DNA of 64,000 nt from Synergistaceae bacterium. GTDB taxonomy: Bacteria; Synergistota; Synergistia; Synergistales; Aminobacteriaceae. A program made the translations under genes and the position numbers. Below the pieces are notes generated by a model. It was not told where the DNA came from. It was given only the letters and a program-made list of their open reading frames with translations, and made no database searches. Of this stretch, positions 43,925-52,983 are shown in pieces. The stretch spans positions 4,475 through 68,474 of the forward strand of contig JAFSLR010000313.1 of assembly GCA_017448375.1 (NCBI GenBank), written 5' to 3'. How positions within the stretch are numbered: the first letter of the stretch is position 1; each line of letters begins with the position of its first letter.

Positions 43925-45016
43925 TTACGGTATTATCTGCGTAAAAAACGTCCAACTACCCCACCCCCAACGATGAAGGGCAGTATAAAAACCATTAAAA
44001 TATACACAAAGTATATAATTAATTGCTACTTTCACACCGTAATTATGCCATAGATGCGAATATTTTCTAAGCTCTTCGCTATCATTCAAGGACAAATACA
44101 ATAAAAATAATAGCTCGTTTTTGAACTTGTTCACTGACGTTGAATACTTGCCGCTTGTGTATGCATCAATCCTATCAAGCATGTTTACCAATTCAAGAAT
44201 ACGCTCTTTGGCAAGGTTTGCATTCCCTCTTGATGTTTGGCTTAACGAGCCTAAACTGAGGACCCGATAAGCACTCATGAGCTTGTTTAAGAAGTAAACT
44301 TTCCCTTTAAGCGAGAAATAGATTAACGTGGCGTAATCACCATAAATGCACTTTTCCTGATAAGGAATAGTAACTGCTCCCATTTTCACGCTTTTCCTGA
44401 ACATTACTGAATTTGTTGCCAGCATCCATTTTTCAATTAACTCTTCTGTCGATAAGTAGCGTGATTCGTCTATATGTCGGAAATATTTATCATGACGCAA
44501 AGTTCCGTCTTCATTAGCGTAGTAGGCTGCATGGCCGCAAAGGGAACATTCCGGATGCGTTTCCATGAAGTCAACTTGTATTTGAAGCTTATTTTCATCC
44601 GTCCAAAAATCATCACCTTCGCAAATGGCGATGTATTTTCCTCTTGATATTTTCAGAAATTTTTCGGCTACAACATGGTCAAGTCCCAGTTCAAAATGGT
44701 TTGTTTCGAGTAAAAGAGGCATGATTTTATCAGGATAATTTTCAGCGTATTGCTTGATGATTTCTTGCTGACCGTCCGTAGAGGCATCGTCTTTTACTAT
44801 GATTTCGTATTTGAAGCTGGTCTTCTGATTGACTAAAGAGTCGAGGCAAGTTCTAATGTATTTGCGCTGGTTATGTGTGCTACAAAATATACTAACCATA
44901 TATTGATCCTCTATTGGGTCAGTATCTTGTCTTATCGTAGAGGCACGTACAGCAGTGGAATTGAAAGACATAAGTTCAGTTGGCTTTTGGGAAACCTCCT
45001 TACATAATCTATACAT
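43925..45016 (-). CDS. Family 2 glycosyltransferase
   Basis: 363 aa from the ATG at 45016, behind AAGGAAGGC. A GT-A fold: VSIFCSTHNQRKYI at about residue 42, IIVKDDASTDG near 72 (first acidic site), and IAICEGDDFWTD near 130 (the DxD-like metal site). A C-terminal region of 130 residues lacks membrane segments. Such enzymes transfer an activated sugar to a growing glycan, with specificity not readable here. Same strand as the MATE-HATPase gene 193 bp upstream, and near the acyl-sugar cluster at 48769 on the other strand. Confidence 0.85.
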   Translation of the reverse strand: MYRLCKEVSQKPTELMSFNSTAVRASTIRQDTDPIEDQYMVSIFCSTHNQRKYIRTCLDSLVNQKTSFKYEIIVKDDASTDGQQEIIKQYAENYPDKIMPLLLETNHFELGLDHVVAEKFLKISRGKYIAICEGDDFWTDENKLQIQVDFMETHPECSLCGHAAYYANEDGTLRHDKYFRHIDESRYLSTEELIEKWMLATNSVMFRKSVKMGAVTIPYQEKCIYGDYATLIYFSLKGKVYFLNKLMSAYRVLSLGSLSQTSRGNANLAKERILELVNMLDRIDAYTSGKYSTSVNKFKNELLFLLYLSLNDSEELRKYSHLWHNYGVKVAINYILCVYFNGFYTALHRWGWGSWTFFTQIIP

Positions 45017-45209
45017 AAAATGCCTTCCTTTCTGTTGTTTGTCTAATTTTATAAATTTCACAGCATATTTCATAATGTGAATACCTTCATCTTAGGAACG
45101 ATGAATATGACTTATTATATCAGCGATCCAAATTTTGTCCATATCCCCAAATAAAATACGAAGGAGTGTAAAATAGCTCTACTAAGCACTTTAATCCCGC
45201 TCATTGCTT

Positions 45210-47048
45210 TTACAAAACCGAAGATGAAAAATTACCGACAAATTTACACGTTGCAGGAGTTTGGGACTGCTCTTTAGAAATTGTGATTACCAAATTATTC
45301 GTGTTGAATATGCCCAGATAGATTATGTCTAAACACATTTTCACTACCATCCTTATTCCTATATTTTTTGTGGGGTCATCTTCATTTTGGGAAGTCATCT
45401 TGTAATATTCCAGCGGATTAAAAGCTACACAATCATCACGAATACGCAAGATTATCTTGTCTTCTTTTACGAGAATACGCAAGTAAATATAATGCTCTTT
45501 ACCATCATTAAAACCATGTTTTATGATGTTCATTCCAAATTCTTCAATGCAGAGCGATAACATAAAAGCGCTTCTTTTGTCGAGATTATTTTCGGCGCAA
45601 AACAGATGGGCAATTCTTGACATTCCCATAACTTCAAGTTCAGAATCCGCAACAAGTTCCAATTCTTTAGCTGTTTCAGTGTAAAAATTACTGTTCAGCA
45701 AGAGACGTTTTTTGAAATTCACGGGGACTTTCTGAATCACAATATAGCCCAAGCACATCAAAGCAAGAATTACACTACTGTAAAGGGTGGCACACCATGG
45801 TCCTTTGGAAGTAAATCTCAACGTTGCATAGATTGTACTCAATGGAACAAGTACCTGAATCAAAAATACAAAAATATTCGCCGAAAAAACCCTTTTAACG
45901 CCTTGAAGGTAATTAAGAAAGCCAAAAATCAAGACGTAAAACGGTAATGTAAAAGCCATATATCTGACAGCTTCAGCACCCATTGAGAGGATTTGCAAAT
46001 TTTCACGACCAAGATACAAACCAGCAAAAAATTCAGAGAACACTAGCAACAATACCGAAACAATCGCAGACAAAAATATTCCTGTCGACATTGAGGTTAT
46101 CTGAAGATCATCGAGCGATTTTTTGTCTTCTTCACCATAATATACGTTAGACATTGCCAAAATCATTTCAGCAGTACCGAGATATAAAGATCCAACAAGA
46201 CTTTCAATTTGTTTTTGAACCCCGAAGACTGCAAGTGCTTTGCTGCCAGCATAAAAAATGATAGCGTGATTTATTATAATATTTGCAATAGATTTTGACA
46301 ATCGAGAAAAGGCAGGCATTGAACCACGAGTGAAGATTTCGAGGAACGTTTGAAGAAAGTTCAAAGCTTTGAAATTCAGATGCAAAATTCGTTTTTCTCT
46401 CCGAAAGTGAAGCATCAAAACTCCGAAATAAGCAACATAGCTTAAAGAAGTCGCGAGAGCAAGCCCGAACATCTTCATATCAGTGAAAAGTACAACATAA
46501 AAATCTCCTGCAATGTTTACAAATGTCATCGCTATTATTGCGTAAACAATACAGGAATTGTCATTATCAATATTCATTAAGACTTGTACAACCTTTGCGC
46601 AGCTAAAAAACATAAGCCCTGGAGCGTAACCGCACAGGTAATCAGCGGCGTAATTTGCAGAGGCTGTACCTGGTTTTCCTCCCAAAATCCTCACGATCGA
46701 ATCTGAAAATATCAGAATCGACAGCATAATCAGCAAAGATACAATCACGGCCAAAACATTTGAAAACGTAAAAACAGAATTTGCTTCGTCAACTTTGCCC
46801 TGACCCAATAATTCCGTGTACACGCTTTGAGAACCAACCGCAAAAATGATGCCAACGAGTGTTAATATCAATATTAAAGGAGAAATAAGACTTGTAGCTG
46901 CAACTGCATCAACTCCTAGAAAATTTCCCGTTACTATTCCATCAATTAAAGGCCCCAATCTGTAAGTCAAATCTGCAAGAATAAACACAAACAGGGATCT
47001 GCGAAAAATTTCTCCTGTTAAACTTTTTTGTTGTATATTGATTTTCAA
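45210..47048 (-). CDS. MATE-family transporter fused to a histidine-kinase-type ATPase domain
   Basis: 612 aa. Residues 1-445 hold 12 hydrophobic segments of a MATE/polysaccharide-flippase type transporter (GPLIDGIVTGNFLG near residue 32, ADYLCGYAPGLMF). Residues 480-610 are an RsbW/HATPase_c_2 domain: EEFGMNIIKHGF (N box), RDDCVAFNP (G1) and NIGIRMV (G2). RsbW-type ATPases bind STAS antagonists or sigma factors, so transport and partner switching may be linked. MATE-HATPase fusions of this kind are seen in gut bacteria, by memory. TTG start at 47048. An IS200/IS605 element ends 40 bp upstream. Confidence 0.8.
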   Translation of the reverse strand: MKINIQQKSLTGEIFRRSLFVFILADLTYRLGPLIDGIVTGNFLGVDAVAATSLISPLILILTLVGIIFAVGSQSVYTELLGQGKVDEANSVFTFSNVLAVIVSLLIMLSILIFSDSIVRILGGKPGTASANYAADYLCGYAPGLMFFSCAKVVQVLMNIDNDNSCIVYAIIAMTFVNIAGDFYVVLFTDMKMFGLALATSLSYVAYFGVLMLHFRREKRILHLNFKALNFLQTFLEIFTRGSMPAFSRLSKSIANIIINHAIIFYAGSKALAVFGVQKQIESLVGSLYLGTAEMILAMSNVYYGEEDKKSLDDLQITSMSTGIFLSAIVSVLLLVFSEFFAGLYLGRENLQILSMGAEAVRYMAFTLPFYVLIFGFLNYLQGVKRVFSANIFVFLIQVLVPLSTIYATLRFTSKGPWCATLYSSVILALMCLGYIVIQKVPVNFKKRLLLNSNFYTETAKELELVADSELEVMGMSRIAHLFCAENNLDKRSAFMLSLCIEEFGMNIIKHGFNDGKEHYIYLRILVKEDKIILRIRDDCVAFNPLEYYKMTSQNEDDPTKNIGIRMVVKMCLDIIYLGIFNTNNLVITISKEQSQTPATCKFVGNFSSSVL

Positions 47049-47087
47049 CTCTGAAAATTTCCTTTCATCGTAATTATCTCTATCCCT

Positions 47088-47152
47088 GTGAACCTTCTTC
47101 GACTAAAGTCGAAGGCTTCGAAAGGATAAAAATCCTCGTCCAAGAAGTTTGG
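47088..47152 (-). ncRNA. TnpB guide-RNA (omega RNA) 3' end and element right end
   Basis: Just after the tnpB stop, the minus strand has CTTCGACTTTAGTCGAAG, a stem of seven pairs with a short loop, then GGTTCAC. In this family the omega RNA scaffold ends there and the next bases (below 47088, starting AGGGATAGAG) act as guide. The extent upstream is uncertain. Confidence 0.5.
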
Positions 47153-48393
47153 TCATGCAACCCTTATTCTTGCAGACGTGTCCACTTCGCCCCTACTGTA
47201 TAGCCCTGTTAAGGACACAACATTACTTTTTCTCATTATATTTAACGCTCCGTTTACATCGGCGTTGAACTTGTGGCCTTTTGATGTTTTGTACAATCCT
47301 CTGTGTACTCTGCACCCTGAAAATTTATTCTTCACTTCACTGTCCGCATTGTACACGGGGATTTCATCTTTGTCCCAAAAACTCGCCTTCGATGCGTAAC
47401 TCTCTTCCTGTTCAAAATATTTTATTCCGTAAAAAACACACAAGCACTCAAGTTTTTTTCGGAATTTTCCAAAGGGAATGTTGACGAAATTCTGATTGTT
47501 CACTCTTCCCATTCTACTTCCCTTTTGAAAGTCCAAGTTGTAACCGCACACCAAAATTCCGATCTTCTCTTCCAAACAGAATTTTATTATCAGTCGGGCC
47601 GCCTTGTTCAAATAATCGTTCACACGGTTACTTTTTTTTTTCGACAGTTGTTTTTGGCGATTCGTGATCTTCCGGCTATTTTTTTGTTTGTCATTCAGCC
47701 CCCGTAGACGAGCTGTTTCTTTGTTGTACCACTGGTTTATGGCTTTCAATTTTCTGCCGCAGATTATGAATGACTTTCCTGAGGTGGATACACCGTTGCA
47801 AGATTGTTCACACCAAAATCTATTCCCAGTGCTTCGTTCGTGTTTAATTCCCTTTGATTTTCTTCCACTTCATATGTGTATTGAATTTCAAAGTACCTGG
47901 CTTCTGATTTCGGCTTGATTCTTATCTCTTTTATTTTCTTTCCTTCCAGAATCTGCGGAATTGTTATGGTTATCGTTTTATGTTCTTTCTTGAAGCTGTT
48001 GGAGTACGGAATTGTCAAACGATTCCCATTCAATCTTACGAAAAGAGTTGTGAAACCTTTTTTAGAAAGATATTTCGGCAGTTTTACACTGCTTAACGGA
48101 TAATTATTTCTCTTTGCCTTTTCTAACAACGCAAAAAATGACTGAAACTCTCCGTCAACTTCCTTCAGGATTTGCTGCGCCATATTTGAATTTAATTTTC
48201 TGTAATTCGGACTACTCTTAAGTAATCTGTTATTTTCTTTGTAGCTCAAATATTTTTTCTCGCTAAAGTAATGTTGACGTACGTTGTAAATTGCCTCATT
48301 AGTTAAATTTTTTGCTATGTGGGACAAGCTTTTAATTATGCGGTATTCTTCCTTTGAGATTTGCTTCACTTGTTGTTTTACTGTCAAATACAT
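47153..48393 (-). pseudogene. tnpB: TnpB (IS200/IS605 OrfB), frameshifted, copy 1
   Basis: Start at ATG 48393 behind AAAGGAGG. The frame ends near 47767 after LGIDFGVNNLATV and the unrelated YPPQESHS. In the -1 frame the protein resumes as VSTSGKSFIICGRKLKAI and ends at 47153. It keeps the RuvC Asp of GIDFG, the Glu region SYASKAS, and FNADVNGALNI. Rebuilt length is about 413 aa. The one-base loss around 47785 (GCAACGGTGTATCC) inactivates it. TnpB is an RNA-guided nuclease that helps keep the element in place. Confidence 0.8.
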
Positions 48394-48415
48394 TTTTCTC
48401 ACCTCCTTTGAGGAA

Positions 48416-48443
48416 AAATTAGCAGATTTTTTCAAAAAGTCAA
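48416..48443 (-). promoter_or_regulatory. Promoter for tnpB copy 1
   Basis: Minus-strand TTGACT at 48443-48438, 16-bp spacer, TAATTT at 48421-48416, with the AAAGGAGG site and ATG 48393 just below. Confidence 0.5.
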
Positions 48444-48462
48444 TTATACGGCGGCGTTTCAT

Positions 48463-48482
48463 CTCACGACTAAAGTTGCGAG
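48463..48482. repeat. Imperfect hairpin at the tnpB copy-1 left end
   Basis: CTCACGACTAAAGTTGCGAG forms a stem with one mismatch. On the plus strand it is followed by TGGTTCAA, which looks like an element right end (compare GTTCAC). It may be the element's left-end palindrome or a second, solo right end in opposite orientation. Confidence 0.35.
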
Positions 48483-48660
48483 TGGTTCAAGCCGCTTCCC
48501 ATAAATACGTTGTATTATAACACGTTTTATATCTTATGAAGACAGGTTCTAAGTAATATCACTCCTTTTTTGTTATTATGTCATAATTCGCAAGAAGACT
48601 CTCGTCTCTGTAGGTTGGAGATGAATTGTGCAAGTTGAGTTATGAGAATAACGTGTAAGA

Positions 48661-48691
48661 AATTCATGCTCCTGCAAGTGCTTCATGAATT
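48661..48691. promoter_or_regulatory. Palindrome upstream of the KASIII operon
   Basis: AATTCATG and CATGAATT, perfect 8-bp arms, 15-base centre, about 30 bp before the -35 box at 48719. Possible operator. Confidence 0.35.
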
Positions 48692-48718
48692 GTCCGCCGC
48701 TAAAATATTTTGACAAAT

Positions 48719-48747
48719 TTGACAAAAATATTTAATATCGCTATTAT
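48719..48747 (+). promoter_or_regulatory. Consensus-like promoter of the KASIII/ACP operon
   Basis: TTGACA (48719-48724), 17-bp AT-rich spacer, TATTAT (48742-48747), ending 21 to 33 bp before the first gene start. This is the best sigma-70 promoter seen in the window. Confidence 0.75.
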
Positions 48748-48768
48748 TAAAAAAATTAGATTTAATTT

Positions 48769-49851
48769 GTGGGATTTAACATGGAGAAGTTTTTTGCAAC
48801 AACATCAATTAGAGCAATTGCTACAGCTTTACCCCAAGAGAAGTTGGACTTGCTGTCTTTGTCTTCGATATACGGAGAAGAGATTGTAAGAAAAATTATT
48901 AAGAACACGGGGATCAGCGAGATAAGATTTTGCCCCCCTCTTCCAGAAAATAACCAGAAAACTTCAGCAGATTATTGTATGGAATCAGCCAAGAGAATCT
49001 TTAGTGAAGGTAAAATAACGCCGGACGATATTGACGCTATAATATTTGTTACTGAATTTCCTGATCACATCGTTCCTCATACTTCTGCAATTATTCAGGC
49101 AAAATTAGGACTTCCGAATAGAGTCATAGCATTTGATATAAATTATGGTTGCGCAGGTTATGTTTACGGAATTTTTCAGGCCTCGCTGTTAATTGAGTCT
49201 GGTTATTGTGAAAATGTCCTACTGTGTGTCGGAGATACCCCTACAAAGGCTATAAGCCCGCAAGATAAATCATTGCGAATGGTATTCGGTGATGCTGGAA
49301 GTGCAACTATATTATCAAGATGTGAAAATGTGCGCAGAACTGCTTTTAGTTTCTATACTGACGGCGGGAAGGCAAATAATTTGATAATTCCTGCCGGAGC
49401 TTTCAGAATGCCTCATCAAGAAGGCGTAACGGATATTTTAACGTTCGATAAAAACGGGAACGGTAGAACTCTTGAAAATATTTTTATGGACGGCATGCAG
49501 ATAATGGAGTTTGTTTTGAAGCACGTGAAAAATGTCGTCCACAATACTTTGGAGATGTTAAATCTGCCTATTGATGCGATAGACCTTTTTGCGTTTCATC
49601 AGGCAAATATTTTGATTTTGAATTACTTGGCACAACGTCTGAAGATACCTCACCAGAAAGTCCCGTTTGGAGCGGCTAAAACAGGTAACACGACCTGCGC
49701 TTCAATTCCCCTAATGCTTTCAACTCTTTATCCCGGTATAAATCCATTGCTGGAAAAAGTTTTAATCTGCGGATTTGGAACTGGGTTATCTTGCGCTTCA
49801 GGTGTTATTGACCTGAGCAGGACAGAAATTTTTGAGCCGGTTCAAATTTAA
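48769..49851 (+). CDS. KASIII (FabH-like) 3-oxoacyl-ACP synthase, copy 1
   Basis: 360 aa from GTG 48769, or 356 aa from ATG 48781. Thiolase-fold active site complete: Cys in INYGCAGYVYG near 125, His in FHQANI near 281, Asn in GNTTCASIP near 305. It loads an acyl group on the Cys and condenses it with a malonyl-ACP-type extender, or transfers an acyl group in some relatives. It heads an operon of three such enzymes with two ACPs, and its start is next to the strong promoter. No dedicated reductase or dehydratase is in the cluster, so products may stay as keto- or hydroxy-acyl groups or be processed elsewhere. Confidence 0.85.
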   Translation: MGFNMEKFFATTSIRAIATALPQEKLDLLSLSSIYGEEIVRKIIKNTGISEIRFCPPLPENNQKTSADYCMESAKRIFSEGKITPDDIDAIIFVTEFPDHIVPHTSAIIQAKLGLPNRVIAFDINYGCAGYVYGIFQASLLIESGYCENVLLCVGDTPTKAISPQDKSLRMVFGDAGSATILSRCENVRRTAFSFYTDGGKANNLIIPAGAFRMPHQEGVTDILTFDKNGNGRTLENIFMDGMQIMEFVLKHVKNVVHNTLEMLNLPIDAIDLFAFHQANILILNYLAQRLKIPHQKVPFGAAKTGNTTCASIPLMLSTLYPGINPLLEKVLICGFGTGLSCASGVIDLSRTEIFEPVQI

Positions 49852-49867
49852 GGAGGGATTTTTCAAA

Positions 49868-50800
49868 ATGATTGGGATTGAGAATATCGGTGTTTATATT
49901 CCGAAGGACTGCAGGGACAATTTCTCGAAGATTTATGACGGTGAGCCTTTGAACGCTGATTTTGTGAAAGAAAGAGTCGGTTTTCTTGCCACTGCCAGAA
50001 AAGAGCCTGATGAAGAAACGTCCGACATGTGCAAAAGAGCATTTTTGGATCTGAAAGGCCGTGTCGAAAATTTATCTGAAGAAAACATAGAATGTATTTG
50101 TGTATGTTCTCATAACGGAGATTTTCAGCTGCCTCATACTTCTGCGATTTTGCAGGACAAATTAGCCCTTAGAGGAAGCTGTGCGGCTTTTGACATAATG
50201 CTTGCTTGTTCGGGATATGTTTACAGCGTGAATATTCTGCGGAGTTTTATGGAAATGAATAATTTTTCGACAGGGATTCTTTTCACATGCGATCCTTACT
50301 CAAAAGTATTGAACCCTAACGACAAGAGTACCGACTTGGTTTTAGGAGACGCAGCGGCAGCCACTCTCCTCAGCACAAACGGCATATTTAGTCTTGGGAA
50401 AAGCACTTTTTGCACAAAAGGCAGCGGATATTCTGCCATAATCAAAAGAAAAGATTCCTATCTCGCTATGGATAACCGCAGAGTATTGCGTTTTGTCCTG
50501 AGGGAAGTTGCACCAATAATTCGGGAATGCCTGGAGAAAAATCACATTACAGAAAAAGACATTGATCTATGCCTCTTTCATCAGGCAAGCAAATATATTG
50601 TTGAACAGTTAGGGGAAAAACTTAGCATTTCACCTGAGAAAGTTCCGTTTGAAGCGCAGAATTATGGGAACACTATTTCGTCTTCAATACCGATTTTGCT
50701 TCAGAAGTATCTGGGCGATGAAAGCGTGAAAACCGTTTTAATGAGCAGCTTCGGTGCGGGAATGTCAGCGGCGGCAACTATAATGGAGAGAAAATCATGA
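49868..50800 (+). CDS. KASIII-like enzyme, copy 2
   Basis: 310 aa from the ATG at 49868 with AAGGAGGG upstream. Active site intact: Cys in MLACSGYVYS, His in FHQASK near 241, Asn in YGNTISSSIP near 270. About as far from copy 1 as from copy 3, so the three are not recent duplicates. Its stop overlaps the first ACP by 4 bases (ATGA), which implies tight coupling and suggests that this enzyme and the ACP work together. Could also transfer acyl groups rather than condense. Confidence 0.82.
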   Translation: MIGIENIGVYIPKDCRDNFSKIYDGEPLNADFVKERVGFLATARKEPDEETSDMCKRAFLDLKGRVENLSEENIECICVCSHNGDFQLPHTSAILQDKLALRGSCAAFDIMLACSGYVYSVNILRSFMEMNNFSTGILFTCDPYSKVLNPNDKSTDLVLGDAAAATLLSTNGIFSLGKSTFCTKGSGYSAIIKRKDSYLAMDNRRVLRFVLREVAPIIRECLEKNHITEKDIDLCLFHQASKYIVEQLGEKLSISPEKVPFEAQNYGNTISSSIPILLQKYLGDESVKTVLMSSFGAGMSAAATIMERKS

Positions 50801-51054
50801 AAGCTGTAACCTCAAAGGATATTATAGGACTGGCTGAAAAGCTCAATTCGGACTCAAAAGTTGATTTTGAAAACTTTGACCCTGGCAAAAAGATTTTGGA
50901 GCAGGGATTAGATTCCCTTGATCTTTCAAGGTTATTGTTTGAAATCGAAGAAAAATTCCAGATTACCTTTCCCGACGATGAGTTTTCTGTAGCGGAATGG
51001 GATACAATCAACAAGATTGTTGAAAAGGTCAACGCGCTAAGGCAAACATCATGA
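50797..51054 (+). CDS. Acyl carrier protein 1
   Basis: 85 aa. The phosphopantetheine site is Ser in EQGLDSLDLSRL near residue 41, in a four-helix ACP pattern. It overlaps the previous KASIII by 4 bases and the next gene by 4. It is not the housekeeping fatty-acid ACP, whose site is usually DSLD followed by a different helix and acidic partners. It likely carries the intermediates made by the neighbouring KASIII enzymes. Confidence 0.88.
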   Translation: MKAVTSKDIIGLAEKLNSDSKVDFENFDPGKKILEQGLDSLDLSRLLFEIEEKFQITFPDDEFSVAEWDTINKIVEKVNALRQTS

Positions 51055-51695
51055 AAAGTTTAATCATTATTGGTGTTGGCGGATTTGCCCGTGAGGTTTA
51101 CTGGCACGCCCAGCAGACTGGGGAATTTAATTCGGAATGGAAAATCAAAGGTTTTCTTGACGGCGATATTAAACTTTCCGAAGAAGACTACAGCAAACTC
51201 CCTGAGGAAGTTCCGCTGCTCGGTGATATTGACAGTTATCAGATATGTGATGATGATGTATTCACGTGCGCTGTCGGTATGCCTGAAGTCAGAATAAGAT
51301 TAATCGGGAAAATGTTAAGCAGGGGAGCAGATTTTGTCAGCATCATAAACCACCGTTCGATTGTTTTTCCAACAGCTGAAATTGGCCGCGGCGTGATTAT
51401 CGGACTGGACAACGGAATAGGAGATCATGTCAAAGTCGGTGATTTTTCCGTGATAAACAATGCAACTTATCTCGGCCATGATGTTACTGTAGGGAAATAT
51501 TCCTGCATAATGTCTCATGTTGATATAGGCGGCTATGCTCAAATCGGCGACAATGTTTTTATCGGCAGCCATGTTTCAATTATTCCCAAGTCAAAAATTG
51601 GCGATAACGCATACATAGGCACAGGCAGCGTGGTACTGAAAAAAGTGAAAGCAGGCGCGAAAGTTTTCGGCAATCCTGCAATTGACATCAAGTGA
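51051..51695 (+). CDS. NeuD/PglD-type sugar O- or N-acyltransferase
   Basis: 214 aa. N-terminal Rossmann-like part (MKSLIIIGVGGFAREVYWHA), and from about residue 100 a left-handed beta-helix of hexapeptide repeats (IGRGVIIGLDNGIGDHVKVG, HVDIGGYAQIG). NeuD acetylates sialic acid and PglD acetylates UDP-amino-sugars, using acyl-CoA or ACP. Next to ACPs and a sugar aminotransferase, it probably puts an unusual acyl group on an amino sugar. It overlaps the ACP gene by 4 bases, so it is in the same operon. Confidence 0.88.
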   Translation: MKSLIIIGVGGFAREVYWHAQQTGEFNSEWKIKGFLDGDIKLSEEDYSKLPEEVPLLGDIDSYQICDDDVFTCAVGMPEVRIRLIGKMLSRGADFVSIINHRSIVFPTAEIGRGVIIGLDNGIGDHVKVGDFSVINNATYLGHDVTVGKYSCIMSHVDIGGYAQIGDNVFIGSHVSIIPKSKIGDNAYIGTGSVVLKKVKAGAKVFGNPAIDIK

Positions 51696-51934
51696 AGGCG
51701 GTAATAACTTTGAAGAAGGAAGAATTTATCAAAACTCTCAAAGAATTGATGGATACGGACGAAGAGCTTACCTTGAACACGGAATTAAAAGAAATTTTAG
51801 AATGGGATTCTGTAAGCATGGTAGCTTTCTTTTCGTTCTGCGGCCAGAGATTAGAGGAGAGTGAATTACTTATGCAGAAAATTGAAAACGCTGCAACAGT
51901 AGGAGATCTGTATAACATCATAGGTGCAGAATAA
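51692..51934 (+). CDS. Acyl carrier protein 2
   Basis: 80 aa from the GTG at 51692, or 75 from TTG at 51707 behind AAGGCGG. The Ser is in LEWDSVSMVAFF near residue 40, with weaker flanking acidity. It overlaps its neighbours by 4 bases and 1 base. The site EWDS differs from ACP1 (LDSL), so the two may serve different KASIII enzymes. Confidence 0.8.
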   Translation: MKAVITLKKEEFIKTLKELMDTDEELTLNTELKEILEWDSVSMVAFFSFCGQRLEESELLMQKIENAATVGDLYNIIGAE

Positions 51935-52983
51935 TGCTTACTGTAGTTGAAAACGCAAAAATAGAAAGCCTTTGCGCTGTCGTGTCCAGCAAAAATATTA
52001 CGGTTGAAAAGCGTCTGGAAAATCTCATAGACAGCAAGAAAATTTCCCGTCTGAAAAAAATTACAGGATTTGACAGCTTCAGTGTTGCTGAAGAGGAAAT
52101 TTGCGCGTCAGACTTTTGTGTGAGAGCCGCAGAAATACTTTTTGACTCGGAGCAGGTTCGCCGCGATGAAATTCGTGCTTTAATTTTCGTGACTCAGACT
52201 GCTGATTACTTTATGCCTTCAACAGCTTGCACTCTGCAAAAACGTCTGAATTTGCCTAATGATATTGCAGCATTCGACCTTTCGTTGGGCTGTTCAGGCT
52301 TTGTCTACGGCCTTTATGTTGCTTCGTCAATGCTTCAGAACCTGACTGACGGAAAAATTTTGCTCCTCTGCGGTGACACCTCAACACGAAATATTTGTCA
52401 TGATGATACTTCTTGCCTTTCAATTTTCGGAGATGCGGGAGCAGCGGCAGTAATATCAAAAAGCGCAGGCAAAAAAATATTTTTCAATTTGCAAACGTTC
52501 GGTGAACTTTCAGAGACGATTATAATCAGGAGAGGAGCTTACCGAAATCAGCATCTTGTGGAAAATAATTCGCTCGATGTCCGGGAAAATTTTGTATTCA
52601 TGAACGGCTTGGAAGTAGTTAATTTTTCCTCAAAATATGTGCCTCAAAATATTGCGGACTTAATTCATTTTGCAAAGGCTGATATTTCAGAGATTGGAGC
52701 ATTTCTGCTTCATCAGGCGAATAAATCAATTGTAGAAAGCATTGCCGCAAAACTACAAATACCGTCTGCAAAAGTTCCCTTTAGAGCGTCAAATATCGGT
52801 AACACAAGTTCAGCGTCAATTCCTTTGATACTGTCAGAAATGAAGCGGCTTAATGAGCAGACAAATTTTTTGTCCCTCATCAGCGGCTTTGGCGTAGGAA
52901 TGTCAATCGCTTCGGCGGTCATTGATTTCTCAGACTTATTGTGTCTGCCTACTGAAAAATTAGTAGGAGGTAAAAATTCATGA
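51934..52983 (+). CDS. KASIII-like enzyme, copy 3
   Basis: 349 aa. Cys in SLGCSGFVYG near 123, His in LHQANK near 269, Asn in IGNTSSASIP near 298, so catalytic. Overlap with ACP2 by one base, and with the methyltransferase by 4 bases, argue for one transcript. Three independently diverged KASIII enzymes in a row hint at sequential acyl building or loading. Confidence 0.82.
   Translation: MLTVVENAKIESLCAVVSSKNITVEKRLENLIDSKKISRLKKITGFDSFSVAEEEICASDFCVRAAEILFDSEQVRRDEIRALIFVTQTADYFMPSTACTLQKRLNLPNDIAAFDLSLGCSGFVYGLYVASSMLQNLTDGKILLLCGDTSTRNICHDDTSCLSIFGDAGAAAVISKSAGKKIFFNLQTFGELSETIIIRRGAYRNQHLVENNSLDVRENFVFMNGLEVVNFSSKYVPQNIADLIHFAKADISEIGAFLLHQANKSIVESIAAKLQIPSAKVPFRASNIGNTSSASIPLILSEMKRLNEQTNFLSLISGFGVGMSIASAVIDFSDLLCLPTEKLVGGKNS

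Larger units (their letters stand above)
47088..48482 (-). mobile_element. IS200/IS605-family element, TnpB-only, defective (copy 1)
   Basis: It spans the hairpin near 48463-48482, a broken tnpB, and the right-end hairpin ending in GTTCAC at 47088. No tnpA is present. It inserted just upstream of the MATE-HATPase gene. Ends are inferred from hairpins and not from duplications, which this family does not make. Confidence 0.55.
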
